Positions 53,201 to 61,666 of a DNA stretch of 64,000 nt are shown here, in pieces. Within the stretch, counting starts at the first letter, position 1, and every line of letters starts with the position of its first letter. Position numbers and translations under genes: made by a program. The stretch is from Micromonospora sp. MA102. GTDB lineage: Bacteria; Actinomycetota; Actinomycetes; Mycobacteriales; Micromonosporaceae. The stretch is taken from contig NZ_JAMWEG010000002.1 in NCBI RefSeq assembly GCF_025460765.1, positions 372,001 through 436,000 on the forward strand, read 5' to 3'. The notes below the pieces were generated by a model that saw nothing but the letters and a program-made list of their open reading frames with translations, did not search any database and had not been told where the DNA came from.

Positions 53201-54601
53201 ATGCCCCTCACCGAGCCGCACGACGACCACTCCTCCGTGGAGGAGCCGGTGGTCGCCGCGCAGGACGCCGGTGAGACCTCCGCCACACCGCCCGAGCCGG
53301 AGCCCACCCTGCCCGAGCCGGTCCGGCAGCGGATCGTGTCGCTCACCGCCGCCGTGCTGCCCGGGCTGGCCGCCGACGAGGTGCCGGTGCCGCTGCGCCG
53401 GGTGGCCAAGTTCGCCCCCAACCGGCGCGCCCGGCTCGGCGCCCCGGCCATCGCCGCCCAGCTCACCGCCGACCCGCTGTTCCGGCAGCGGGTCACCGCC
53501 CGGGTGCTCGCCGACGCCGGCGACCTGGGCGCGGCCGTCGTGGAGGGCACCGCCCCGGCGGCGGCCGACCCGGTCGAGGTGGCCGCCCTGGCCTACCTGG
53601 CCCGGCCGCGGGGCTGGCGGGAGCTGATCGAGGCCAGCGGCGCCGCGGTGCGCGCCGAGGCGGACAGCGCCGTGGTCGCCGAGCTGGTCCGCGAGGCCGA
53701 GCAGCGCGCCACGCGCGCCGAGCACGACCGGGCGGTGGCCCGGGTCGAGGCGGAGAAGCTCCGCGACGAGCTCGCCCGGGTCCGCGAGGAGCTGGGCCAG
53801 CTCCGCGAGGAGGCCCGGCAGCTCACCCGTACCCTCCGGGAGACCCAGGCCCGGGAGCGCAAGGCCACCGAGATGCTGGCCACCGAGCGCGGCCGGGCCG
53901 CCCGCGCGGCCGCCGACGCGGACGCCGAGCTGCGCCGGGCCCGGGCCCGGCTGGCCGAGGCGGAGGCCGCGGCCGGGGTGGCCCGGGTCAGCGCCAAGGA
54001 GGCCCGCTCGGTCGACGAAGCCAGGCTGTGGCTGCTGCTGGAGACGATCGGGCAGGCCGCCGTCGGGCTCCGCCGCGAGCTGGCCCTGGACCCGGTGGAC
54101 AAGCTGCCCGCCGACTTCGTCGCCGACGCGTTCGCCGACCAGCCCGGGGCCACCCCGGCCGGTGCCGCCACCCGGGCCCGGGACACCGACGACCCGGCCC
54201 GCCTCGACCAGCTGCTCGCCCTGCCCAAGGCCCACCTCGTGGTGGACGGCTACAACGTCACCAAGCGCGGCTTCGGCGAGATGTCGCTGGAGCAGCAGCG
54301 CAAGCGGCTGATCACCGGGCTGGGCGGGATCGCCGCGCAGACCGGTGACGAGGTCACCGTGGTCTTCGACGGCGCCGAACGGATCCACGGGCTGCCGCCC
54401 GCGCCGCGGGGGGTGCGGGTGCTCTTCTCCCACAAGGGGGAGACGGCGGACGAGCTGATCCGCCGGCTGGTCCGCGCCGAGCCCGCCGGGCGGCCGGTGG
54501 TGGTGATCTCCTCCGACCGCGAGGTCGCCGACGGGGTACGCCGGCACGGCGCCTACCCGCTCGGCGCCGACTCGCTGCTGCGGCGGCTCGCCCGGTCCTG
54601 A
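53201..54601 (+). CDS. NYN (PIN-like) domain protein with coiled coil
   Basis: A 466-residue protein. An acidic N-terminal tail and a helical domain (about 40-150, PVRQRIVSLTAAVLPGL...) lead to a long coiled coil (about 155-270, rich in RAEAEKLRDELARVREEL-type heptads). The C-terminal ~120 residues are a YacP-like NYN ribonuclease domain: HLVVDGYNVTKRGFGEMS, EVTVVFDGAERIHGLP, VLFSHKGETADELIRRLV and VVVISSDREVADGV, with the acid cluster intact. RNA is the likely substrate; in Bacillus the YacP domain protein is Rae1, a ribosome-associated nuclease. ATG at 53201 has GGGAG 11 bases upstream. It is divergent from the exonuclease gene. Confidence 0.85.
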   Translation: MPLTEPHDDHSSVEEPVVAAQDAGETSATPPEPEPTLPEPVRQRIVSLTAAVLPGLAADEVPVPLRRVAKFAPNRRARLGAPAIAAQLTADPLFRQRVTARVLADAGDLGAAVVEGTAPAAADPVEVAALAYLARPRGWRELIEASGAAVRAEADSAVVAELVREAEQRATRAEHDRAVARVEAEKLRDELARVREELGQLREEARQLTRTLRETQARERKATEMLATERGRAARAAADADAELRRARARLAEAEAAAGVARVSAKEARSVDEARLWLLLETIGQAAVGLRRELALDPVDKLPADFVADAFADQPGATPAGAATRARDTDDPARLDQLLALPKAHLVVDGYNVTKRGFGEMSLEQQRKRLITGLGGIAAQTGDEVTVVFDGAERIHGLPPAPRGVRVLFSHKGETADELIRRLVRAEPAGRPVVVISSDREVADGVRRHGAYPLGADSLLRRLARS

Positions 54602-54733
54602 CGCCGATGATCGGGTTCGGGGTGGGTGCTGCCTCGTTGTCCGGTTCTGTCACACCCCCGGCCTAGCCTCGTGGTGACTGACGGTGGCGGGCTCCTCTCC
54701 GGTCCGCCACCGGCCACGCGTCAGGAGGCGTTG

Positions 54734-54943
54734 ATGCTCATCGACTGCGACACCTGCGGCATCCGGGGCGCCGGGTGCTCCGGCTGCCTGGTGACCGCGC
54801 TGCTCGACACCGGTGCCGCGGCGGCTGACCTGGGCCCCGCCGAGCACCGGGCGATCGAGGTGTTCGCCCGGGCCGGCTTCGAGGTGCAGGTGCTGCCCGC
54901 CCCGCCCGCTCCCCGGCGTCGGTCCGGCCGCCGGGTGGCCTGA
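54734..54943 (+). CDS. Small Cys-rich hypothetical protein (69 aa)
   Basis: A 69-residue protein whose first 18 residues carry four cysteines spaced C-x2-C-x6-C-x2-C (MLIDCDTCGIRGAGCSGC), a likely zinc site. The rest is a helix-strand unit (LGPAEHRAIEVFARAGFEVQ) and a basic Pro-rich tail. GGAGG lies six bases before the ATG at 54734. I recall related proteins next to the NYN gene in other actinobacteria. No function is known. Confidence 0.75.
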   Translation: MLIDCDTCGIRGAGCSGCLVTALLDTGAAAADLGPAEHRAIEVFARAGFEVQVLPAPPAPRRRSGRRVA

Positions 54944-55019
54944 TCCCGCTCGGCCACCACGGCCACCGCGCCGCCGCCGGGCCTTAGGATGAGCGCTCAC
55001 GGCGGGAGGGGAGCGGGGC

Positions 55020-55055
55020 ATGAACCGGGTGGGGCGCGACGGGGTGGGGCGGTGA
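55020..55055 (+). CDS. 11-residue ORF overlapping the M48 protease start
   Basis: ATG at 55020, with GGAGGGGAG about eight bases upstream, opens a frame MNRVGRDGVGR that stops at 55053-55055, overlapping the GTG of the protease gene (GTGA). The strong ribosome site belongs to this mini-ORF, while the protease GTG has only a weak one, so it could couple translation. It may instead be that a one-base error hides the real protease start. Confidence 0.35.
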   Translation: MNRVGRDGVGR

Positions 55056-56311
55056 CCCCGCGCGGCTGGGCGGTGCTGACCGTGGCCGGGCTGGCCGTCG
55101 CGCTGCTCGTCGCCGGGGCGCTGCTGGTGCCGTGGAGCCGGCCGCCGGCGCCCCGCGCCGACCAGCTCGCGGCGCTGCGCGCGCTCCCCGTCGACCAGGT
55201 GGCCCGGGGCCGCGCCTTCCACGGCGCGCTGCGCCCGGCCGGCTGGTCGGCGCTGGCCGTCGGCCTCGTGGTGGCCCTGCTGCTCGGGCTCACCCCGCTC
55301 GGCGGTCGTCTGGTCGAGCTGGCCGGCCGCCCCTTCGGCGGGCACTGGGCCGCCCAGGCGGTGCTCGGCGGGCTGGCCGTGATGTTCCTCGCCGACCTGC
55401 TCACCCTGCCCTTCGCCGCCTGGCGGCAGACCGTGTTGACCCGCTACGGGCTGAGCACCCAGGGCTGGGGCGGCTGGGCCGTCGACCTGCTCAAGTCGTA
55501 CGCGGTCAGCGCGGTCATCGGCGCGCTCGTCCTGCTCGGCTTCTACACGGTGGTCCGGCTCTCCCCGCGCTGGTGGTGGGCGTTCGGCGCCGCCGGGGCC
55601 GCCGCCCTGGTGGTGCTGCTGTCGTTCGTGCTGCCCGTGCTGGTCGAGCCCGTGTTCAACCGGTTCACCCCCATGGAGCCGGGCCCGCTGCGCACCGAGC
55701 TGACGAGCCTGGCGGCCCGGGACGGGGTGCCCGTGCGCGACGTGCTGGTCGCCGACGCCTCACGGCGCACCCGGGCGGTCAACGCGTACGTCTCCGGGCT
55801 GGGGCCGACCCGGCGGGTGGTCGTCTACGACACCCTGCTGCGCGAGGCGGACCCGGCGGAGGTGACCAGCGTGGTCGCCCACGAGTTGGGGCACGCCAAG
55901 GACCGGGACGTCTGGACCGGCACCCTGATCGGCGCGCTCGGCGCCGCCGCCGCGGTGGTGGCCCTCTACCTGATCGGCTCGTGGACGCCGCTGCTGCGGC
56001 TGGCCGGCGTCGACTCGATCGCCCAGCCGCGAGCGTTCCCGCTGCTGCTCGCGCTCGTGACGGTGGCCGGCCTGGTGGCCACGCCGGCGCAGGCGCTGGT
56101 CTCCCGGCGGGTCGAGGCCCGCGCCGACGCGCACGCGCTGGCGCTCACCGGCGACCCGGGCACGTTCGAGGCGATGCAACGCCGCCTGGCCGGGGTGAAC
56201 CTGGCTGATCCCGACCCGCCCCGCTGGGAATACCTCTGGTCGGCGTCCCACCCGTCCACCGTGGAGCGGATGGCCGCCGCCCGCGCCTACGCCAGGGAGT
56301 CCGGCCGATGA
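55052..56311 (+). CDS. M48 family metalloprotease (CAAX protease 1-like)
   Basis: A 419-residue membrane zinc protease related to Ste24/HtpX. Helices occur near 8-28, 65-90, 100-130, 150-175 and 185-210. The zinc motif is VVAHELGHAKDRDVW, followed by a glutamate helix (RRVEARADAHALALTGD) that gives the third ligand, and an SASHPSTVERMAAA C-terminal motif. It likely degrades or trims membrane proteins. GTG at 55052 overlaps a mini-ORF. Its stop overlaps pimB (ATGA), so the two are coupled, though a functional link is not obvious. Confidence 0.87.
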   Translation: MTPRGWAVLTVAGLAVALLVAGALLVPWSRPPAPRADQLAALRALPVDQVARGRAFHGALRPAGWSALAVGLVVALLLGLTPLGGRLVELAGRPFGGHWAAQAVLGGLAVMFLADLLTLPFAAWRQTVLTRYGLSTQGWGGWAVDLLKSYAVSAVIGALVLLGFYTVVRLSPRWWWAFGAAGAAALVVLLSFVLPVLVEPVFNRFTPMEPGPLRTELTSLAARDGVPVRDVLVADASRRTRAVNAYVSGLGPTRRVVVYDTLLREADPAEVTSVVAHELGHAKDRDVWTGTLIGALGAAAAVVALYLIGSWTPLLRLAGVDSIAQPRAFPLLLALVTVAGLVATPAQALVSRRVEARADAHALALTGDPGTFEAMQRRLAGVNLADPDPPRWEYLWSASHPSTVERMAAARAYARESGR

Positions 56312-57432
56312 GCCGCACCTTGCTGATCACCAACGACTTCCCGCCCCGCCCCGGCGGCATCCAGTCGTTCGTGCACCACCTGGCGGTGCGCCAGCCTCCG
56401 GGTTCCGTGGTGGTCTACGCGTCGAGCTGGCGGGGCGCGGCCAAGTTCGACGCCGACCAGCCGTTCGAGGTGGTCCGGGAGCGGACCAAGGTGCTGCTGC
56501 CCACCCCGCTGGTGGCCCGCCGGGCGGCGCGGCTGGCCCGGGCGTACGACTGCGACACGGTGTGGTTCGGCGCGGCGGCCCCGCTGGGGCTGCTCGCGGC
56601 CGGGCTGCGCCGGCGGGCCGGGATCCGCCGGGCGGTGGCGCTGACCCACGGGCACGAGGCCGGCTGGGCCACGCTGCCCGGCGCCCGGACGGCGCTGCGC
56701 CGGATCGGCCGGGGCGTGGACGTCACCACCTACCTCGGCGAATACACCCGGGTCCGGCTGGCCCGGGTGCTCGACGGGGTGACCGAGCTGCGCCGGCTCG
56801 CCCCGGGCGTCGACGTGGACACCTACCACCCGGGCGTCGACGGCGAGCGGGTGCGGCTGCGGCTGGGGCTGGCCGACCGGCCGGTCGTGGTGTGCGTCTC
56901 GCGCCTGGTCCCGCGCAAGGGGCAGGACATGCTCATCCGGGCGATGCCGGAGATCCGCCGCCGGGTGCCGGACGCCGCGTTGCTGGTCGTCGGTGGCGGC
57001 CCCTACCGGGCGGCGCTGCAGAAGCTGGCCCGGCAGACCGGGGTGGAACGCGACGTGGTGTTCACCGGTTCGGTGCCCTCGGCGGAGCTGCCCGCCCACT
57101 ACGCCGCCGGGGACGTCTACGCGATGCCCTGCCGGACCCGCAACCGGGGCCTGGACGTCGAGGGCCTGGGGATCGTCTACCTGGAGGCCAGCGCGACCGG
57201 GCTGCCCGTGGTGGCCGGCGACTCCGGTGGTGCGCCGGACGCGGTCCGCGAGGGTGAGACCGGCTACGTGGTCCGCGGCCGGGACGTGCCGCAGCTCGCC
57301 GACCGGGTGGCGACCCTGCTCGCCGACCGGGACCTGGCCCGCCAGCTCGGCGCGGCCGGCCGGGCCTGGGTGGAGCGGGAATGGCGCTGGGAGACCCAGG
57401 CCGAGCGGATGGCCGCCCTGCTCGCCGGCTGA
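56308..57432 (+). CDS. pimB: Phosphatidylinositol mannosyltransferase PimB-like glycosyltransferase
   Basis: A 374-residue GT4 (GT-B fold) enzyme. It closely matches the mycobacterial PimB (Rv2188c) pattern: LLITNDFPPRPGGIQSFVHH, DTVWFGAAAPLGLLA, ALTHGHEAGWATLPGAR, VVVCVSRLVPRKGQDMLI, AMPCRTRNRGLDVEGLGIVY and EASATGLPVVAGDSGGAPDA. That enzyme adds the second mannose to phosphatidylinositol mannoside. Acceptor specificity here is inferred. ATGA overlaps the M48 gene. A hairpin begins at its stop codon. Confidence 0.87.
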   Translation: MSRTLLITNDFPPRPGGIQSFVHHLAVRQPPGSVVVYASSWRGAAKFDADQPFEVVRERTKVLLPTPLVARRAARLARAYDCDTVWFGAAAPLGLLAAGLRRRAGIRRAVALTHGHEAGWATLPGARTALRRIGRGVDVTTYLGEYTRVRLARVLDGVTELRRLAPGVDVDTYHPGVDGERVRLRLGLADRPVVVCVSRLVPRKGQDMLIRAMPEIRRRVPDAALLVVGGGPYRAALQKLARQTGVERDVVFTGSVPSAELPAHYAAGDVYAMPCRTRNRGLDVEGLGIVYLEASATGLPVVAGDSGGAPDAVREGETGYVVRGRDVPQLADRVATLLADRDLARQLGAAGRAWVEREWRWETQAERMAALLAG

Positions 57433-57459
57433 CCCCGACCCGGGAGCCGGGCCGGGGTC
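57431..57459. terminator. Hairpin between convergent pimB and MMPL genes
   Basis: GACCCCGACCCGG (57431-57443) pairs with CCGGGCCGGGGTC (57447-57459) with one mismatch and a three-base loop. It lies in the 42-base gap between converging genes. Confidence 0.7.
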
Positions 57460-57474
57460 ACGAGAGCGAACCGG

Positions 57475-59583
57475 TCAGGTGCGGGCCAGGGCGGGCTCCG
57501 CGGGGGCCGGCTGCGGTGACCGCCGGGCGAGCCGCCCGGGCCACCAGGTGCGCGCCCCGAGATCCAGGGTCAGCGCCGGGATCAGCAGGCTGCGCACCAG
57601 CAGGGTGTCGAGCAGGATGCCGACCGCCACGATCACGCCCATCTGCACCGACGGCACCAGCGGCAGCACCAGCAGCGCGCCGAAGGTGGCGGCCAGCACC
57701 ACGCCCGCGCTGGTGATCACGCCGCCGGTGACGGTCAGCGCGCGCAGCACGCCCGGCCGGTGCCCGATCCGGGCGACCTCCTCGCGGGCCCGGGTCATCA
57801 GAAAGATCGTGTAGTCCACACCGAGCGCCACCAGGAACAGGAACGCCTGCAACGGGACCCCGACGAAGAGTCGGGGATGGCCCATTGCGTCGAGCAGCAG
57901 CCCGGCGGCCCCCATGGCGGCCGCGTACGACAGCACCACGCTGACCATCAGCAGCAGCGGCGCGACCAGCGACCGGAGCAGCAGCACCAGGATGACCAGG
58001 ACGACCGCGAGCACCAGCGGGATGACCACCCGGTTGTCCCGGTTCACCGTGTGCTGCTCGTCGAGCACGGTGGCGGTCCGCCCGCCGACCAGGGCCCGCG
58101 CGTCGGGCACCGCGTGCACGGCGGTCCGCAGCCGGGTCACCGTGTCCCGGGCGGCGTCGCTGTCCGGCGCGTCCGCGAGCACCGCCGGCACCCGGACCCA
58201 CCGGCCGTCCGCCGAGTGCTCCGGCGCGCCCACCTCGGCGACGCCCGGCACCGCGCGGGCGGCGGCCACCACCTTCTCGGCCGTCCCGGCGGCGGCCAGG
58301 ATCTCGGCGGGCGCGGCCGAGCCGCCCGGGTAGTGGGCGGCGATCAGCCGCTGCCCGGCGACCGAGCCGACCTCGGTGGTGAACGACTCCTCGTCGGGCA
58401 GGCCCAGGCTGAGGTTGCCGATGCCCAGGGTCAGGGCGGCCAGCGCGGCCGCGGTGCCGAGCCAGACCGCCCGGGGTCGGCCGGCGACCAGGCCGGCGAG
58501 CCGGCGCCACACCCCGTGGTCGACGGTGTGGTCGCGGGCGTCGGCACCGGGGGTGTACCGGGGCACGAACGGCCAGAACAGCCACCGGCCGCAGAGCACC
58601 AGCACCGCCGGCAGCAGGGTGGTCATGGCCAGCAGCGCCGCGGCGATCCCGACCGCGCCGACCGGACCCAGGCCGCGGGTGGCGGGCAGGTCGGCCGCGA
58701 GCAGGCAGAGCAGTCCGACCGCGACGGTCGCCGCCGACGCGCAGACCGCGCCGGCCGAGCGGTGCAGCGCGGCCGCCATGGCGACGTGCCGGTCGGCATG
58801 CCGGCGCAGCTCCTCCCGGTACCGGGCGATCAGCAGCAGGGCGTAGTCCACCCCGACGCCGAAGACCAGCACGGTGAGGATGGTCTGGCTCTGGAAGTCG
58901 ACGGCCAGCCCGGCGTGCCGGGCCAGCAGGTAGACCACCGCCCCGGCGAGCTGGTTCGCGACGGCCACCCCGACCAGCGGGATCAGCCACAGCACCGGGC
59001 TGCGGTAGGTGACCAGCAGGAGCAGGGCGACGGTGAGCGCGGTGGCCAGCAGCAGCGCGCCGTCCATCCCGGCGAAGGCGTCGAAGACGTCGTGCTCGGC
59101 GGCCGCGTCGCCGGTCAGGGCGGTCCGCAGGCCGGGTGGCGCGCGGTCGGCGAGCCGGTCCTTGAGCGCGTCGACCGTCTCGGCGCGCCGCTCGTCGTCG
59201 AGGCTGACCGGCAGGGAGAGCAGCAGCGCCCGACCGTCGGCCGCGGCCACCGGCGGGGACACCGCGCCGCCGTCGGCGTACCGGGCGAAGGCGGCCCGGT
59301 CGGCGTCGACCCGGGCCCGGTCGGTCGCGGTCAGCCCGCTGTCGCGGACGTAGACGGCGATGGCGAGGGGGTGCCGCGAGCCGGGGAAGGCCGCCTCGGC
59401 GCGTTGCACGGCCCGGCTGCTCTCGGCGCCGGCCGGCAGTGCGCCGAGGGTCGAGTTGTCCTGCACCTCGCCGAGCTTCAGCGCGAGGGGGCCGGCCGCC
59501 ACGAGCAGCGCCAGCCAGAGCAGGAGGACCGCGTACTTGCCGCGGCGGCCGGCGGGCAGGCCGGCCAGGCGTTGCGGGGACAT
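57475..59583 (-). CDS. MMPL family (RND) membrane transporter
   Basis: A 702-residue exporter with the MMPL design: helix 1 (about 18-35), a first ~130-residue outer loop, five or six helices (about 170-340), then a repeat of this plan. Landmarks are LGEVQDNSTLGALPAGAES, FGVGVDYALLLIARYREEL in the first half and LVALGVDYTIFLMTRAREEV in the second, with the Asp-Tyr pairs that carry protons. It probably exports lipids or drugs. The ATG at 59583 has GGAA upstream. It is divergent from a histidine kinase/response regulator pair, which likely controls it. Confidence 0.9.
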   Translation of the reverse strand: MSPQRLAGLPAGRRGKYAVLLLWLALLVAAGPLALKLGEVQDNSTLGALPAGAESSRAVQRAEAAFPGSRHPLAIAVYVRDSGLTATDRARVDADRAAFARYADGGAVSPPVAAADGRALLLSLPVSLDDERRAETVDALKDRLADRAPPGLRTALTGDAAAEHDVFDAFAGMDGALLLATALTVALLLLVTYRSPVLWLIPLVGVAVANQLAGAVVYLLARHAGLAVDFQSQTILTVLVFGVGVDYALLLIARYREELRRHADRHVAMAAALHRSAGAVCASAATVAVGLLCLLAADLPATRGLGPVGAVGIAAALLAMTTLLPAVLVLCGRWLFWPFVPRYTPGADARDHTVDHGVWRRLAGLVAGRPRAVWLGTAAALAALTLGIGNLSLGLPDEESFTTEVGSVAGQRLIAAHYPGGSAAPAEILAAAGTAEKVVAAARAVPGVAEVGAPEHSADGRWVRVPAVLADAPDSDAARDTVTRLRTAVHAVPDARALVGGRTATVLDEQHTVNRDNRVVIPLVLAVVLVILVLLLRSLVAPLLLMVSVVLSYAAAMGAAGLLLDAMGHPRLFVGVPLQAFLFLVALGVDYTIFLMTRAREEVARIGHRPGVLRALTVTGGVITSAGVVLAATFGALLVLPLVPSVQMGVIVAVGILLDTLLVRSLLIPALTLDLGARTWWPGRLARRSPQPAPAEPALART

Positions 59584-59609
59584 CCGAGTTCCCTTTCGTC
59601 GTCACGGTT

Positions 59610-59701
59610 GCGGGGTCGGCGACCCCGCTTCCGATCCTTCGGCCCGGCCGCGCGCGGGTCAGGGGTGCCAGCGCGCCGGACGGGGTGGTGCCAGCACCAC
59701 C
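59610..59701. promoter_or_regulatory. Two palindromes in the MMPL-histidine kinase gap
   Basis: GCGGGGTCGGCGACCCCGC (59610-59628) has 8-base arms; GGTGGTGCCAGCACCACC (59684-59701) has 7-base arms. GGTGCCAGC also occurs as a direct repeat at 59664-59672 and 59687-59695. These are candidate sites for the neighbouring LuxR-type regulator; binding is inferred from position. Confidence 0.45.
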
Positions 59702-59726
59702 GATCGGGGACGGCCGGTGCCGCAGA

Positions 59727-61034
59727 ATGAGGCCCGTGGACGGCGTACGCGGACTGCTCCGCATCTGGATCCGGCCCGGCGCGGTCACCGCCGCGCAGGG
59801 GCTGCTGATCGCCCTGCTGTCGTTGACCACGCACGTCGCACTCTTCGTGTTGTCGCTGGTGTCGCTGTTGCTGATCCCGGCGTTCGGCGTGGGATTCGCG
59901 CTGTTCCCGGTGGTCACCGCGCTGGTCCGGCTCTGCGCCGGGCTGCACCGCCGGCTGGCCCGCTGGGGCGGGGTCGAGCTGGCCACGCCCTACCTGCCGG
60001 CGCCGGCGGGCGCGCAGTTCGGCACCTGGCGGCGGTTCCGCTGGGTGGTGGGCGACCCGGCCACCTGGCGCGACCTGTCCTGGCTGCTGCCCGGCGCGGT
60101 CACCGGCGCGGTCTGCCTCGCCGCCTTCGCCCTGCCGCTGTACGGCCTGGAGGGCGTGCTCGGGGTCCCCCTGGTGCTGCACCTGACCGTCGGCTTCGGC
60201 TACGGCCCGTTCTGGCCGATCGACAACCTCTTCGAGGCGTTGCTCTGCGTCCCGCTGGGCGCGCTGTTCCTGGTCGGCGGGCTGGCCGCCGGGCGCTGGC
60301 TGGTCTGGCTGCACCTGGCCTTCGCCCGGTTCTTCCTGCCGCCCACGCGCAGCGCCGAGCTGGCACTGCGGGTCCGCCAGCTCACCGTCACGCGGGCCGA
60401 GACGGTGGACGCGCAGGCGGCCGAGCTGCGGCGGATCGAGCGGGACCTGCACGACGGGGCGCAGGCCCGGATCGTCGCGCTGAGCATGAGCATCGGCCTG
60501 GCCGAGCAGCTCCTGGCCGACGACCCGGAGGCGGTGCGGCGGCTGCTCGCCGAGGCCCGGGAGACCAGCGGGCAGGCCCTGGCCGAGCTGCGCGGGCTGG
60601 TGCGTGGCATCCACCCGCCGGTGCTCGCCGAGCGCGGCCTGGCGGGCGCGGTACGGGCGCTGGCGCTGGCCGTGCCGCTGCCGGTGGCGGTGACCGTCGA
60701 CCTGCCGGGCCGCCCGGCCGCCCCGGTGGAGTCCGCCGCGTACTTCGCGGTGGCCGAAGGGCTGGCGAACGTCAGCAAGCACAGTGGGGCGTCCCGGGCG
60801 TGGGTCGAGCTCGGCCACGCCGACGGGCGGCTGACCGTCGTGGTCGGTGACGACGGGCGGGGCGGGGCCGACCCGGCGGCGGGCGGCGGCCTCGCGGGGA
60901 TGGGCCGCCGGCTGGCCGCGTTCGATGGGACGATGGTGGTGTCCAGTCCGGCCGGCGGGCCCACCGTCATCAGCATGGAGCTGCCGTGCGAGTTGTCATC
61001 GCCGAGGATCTCGCCCTCCTCCGGGACGGGCTGA
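59727..61034 (+). CDS. Membrane sensor histidine kinase (NarL-type partner)
   Basis: A 435-residue sensor kinase with about four N-terminal membrane helices (residues 18-50, 115-165 and 175-195) and little outside the membrane. The HisKA_3 helix holds ERDLHDGAQARIVALSM with the phosphorylated His at about 245; the ATPase domain has AVAEGLANVSKHSGASRAW, DDGRGG and GLAGMGRRLAAFDG. ATG at 59727 is used; a GTG at 59736 is a near equal alternative since CAGAAT lies seven bases before it. It overlaps the regulator gene by 49 bases. The signal is unknown, likely membrane stress. Confidence 0.88.
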   Translation: MRPVDGVRGLLRIWIRPGAVTAAQGLLIALLSLTTHVALFVLSLVSLLLIPAFGVGFALFPVVTALVRLCAGLHRRLARWGGVELATPYLPAPAGAQFGTWRRFRWVVGDPATWRDLSWLLPGAVTGAVCLAAFALPLYGLEGVLGVPLVLHLTVGFGYGPFWPIDNLFEALLCVPLGALFLVGGLAAGRWLVWLHLAFARFFLPPTRSAELALRVRQLTVTRAETVDAQAAELRRIERDLHDGAQARIVALSMSIGLAEQLLADDPEAVRRLLAEARETSGQALAELRGLVRGIHPPVLAERGLAGAVRALALAVPLPVAVTVDLPGRPAAPVESAAYFAVAEGLANVSKHSGASRAWVELGHADGRLTVVVGDDGRGGADPAAGGGLAGMGRRLAAFDGTMVVSSPAGGPTVISMELPCELSSPRISPSSGTG

Positions 61035-61660
61035 CCCGCATCCTGGAGGCGTTCGGCTGCCAGGTCGTCGGGGCCGTCGACAACGGACCCTCGGTGCTGC
61101 CCGCGCTGATCGCGCACCGCCCGGACGTCGCGGTGCTCGACGTCCGGCTCCCGCCCACCTTCACCGACGAGGGCCTGCAGGCCGCCATCCGGGCCCGCGC
61201 CGAGATCCCCGGGCTGCCGATCCTCGTGCTGTCCCAGCACGTCGAGCAGCTCTACGCCCGGGAGCTGCTCTCCGACCGGCTCGGCGGGGTGGGCTACCTG
61301 CTCAAGGACCGGGTGTCCCACGTGGACCAGTTCGTCGACGCGGTGCGCCGGGTGGCCGCCGGCGGCACCGTGATGGACCCGGAGGTGGTCGCCCAGCTGC
61401 TGGCCAGCCGGTCCGGGTCGGGGCCGCTGGACGAGCTGACCGCCCGGGAGCGGGAGGTGCTCGGCCTGATGGCGGAGGGCCGGTCCAACGCGGCGGTCGC
61501 GGCGCGCCTCTTCGTCACCGAGAAGGCGGTCAACAAGCACATCAACAACATCTTCAGCAAGCTGCGGATGCCGCCGTCGACCGACGACAACCGGCGGGTC
61601 CTGGCCGTGCTGGCGTACCTGCACGGGGAGGACGGCCGCCGCCCGCGGACGCCGGCCTGA
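60986..61660 (+). CDS. LuxR/NarL-family response regulator
   Basis: The 224-residue partner of the kinase before it. The receiver (1-125) has acids in VIAEDLALLRDGL, the phosphorylated Asp in VAVLDVRLPPTF (about 52), and a lysine in YLLKDRVSH. The LuxR helix-turn-helix (about 150-210) reads LTAREREVLGLMAEGRSNAA and LFVTEKAVNKHINNIFSKL. GTG at 60986 has GGAG five bases upstream inside the kinase gene. It likely acts at the divergent kinase/MMPL promoters. It converges with the GGDEF-EAL gene six bases away. Confidence 0.92.
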   Translation: MRVVIAEDLALLRDGLTRILEAFGCQVVGAVDNGPSVLPALIAHRPDVAVLDVRLPPTFTDEGLQAAIRARAEIPGLPILVLSQHVEQLYARELLSDRLGGVGYLLKDRVSHVDQFVDAVRRVAAGGTVMDPEVVAQLLASRSGSGPLDELTAREREVLGLMAEGRSNAAVAARLFVTEKAVNKHINNIFSKLRMPPSTDDNRRVLAVLAYLHGEDGRRPRTPA

Positions 61661-61666
61661 CCCGGC

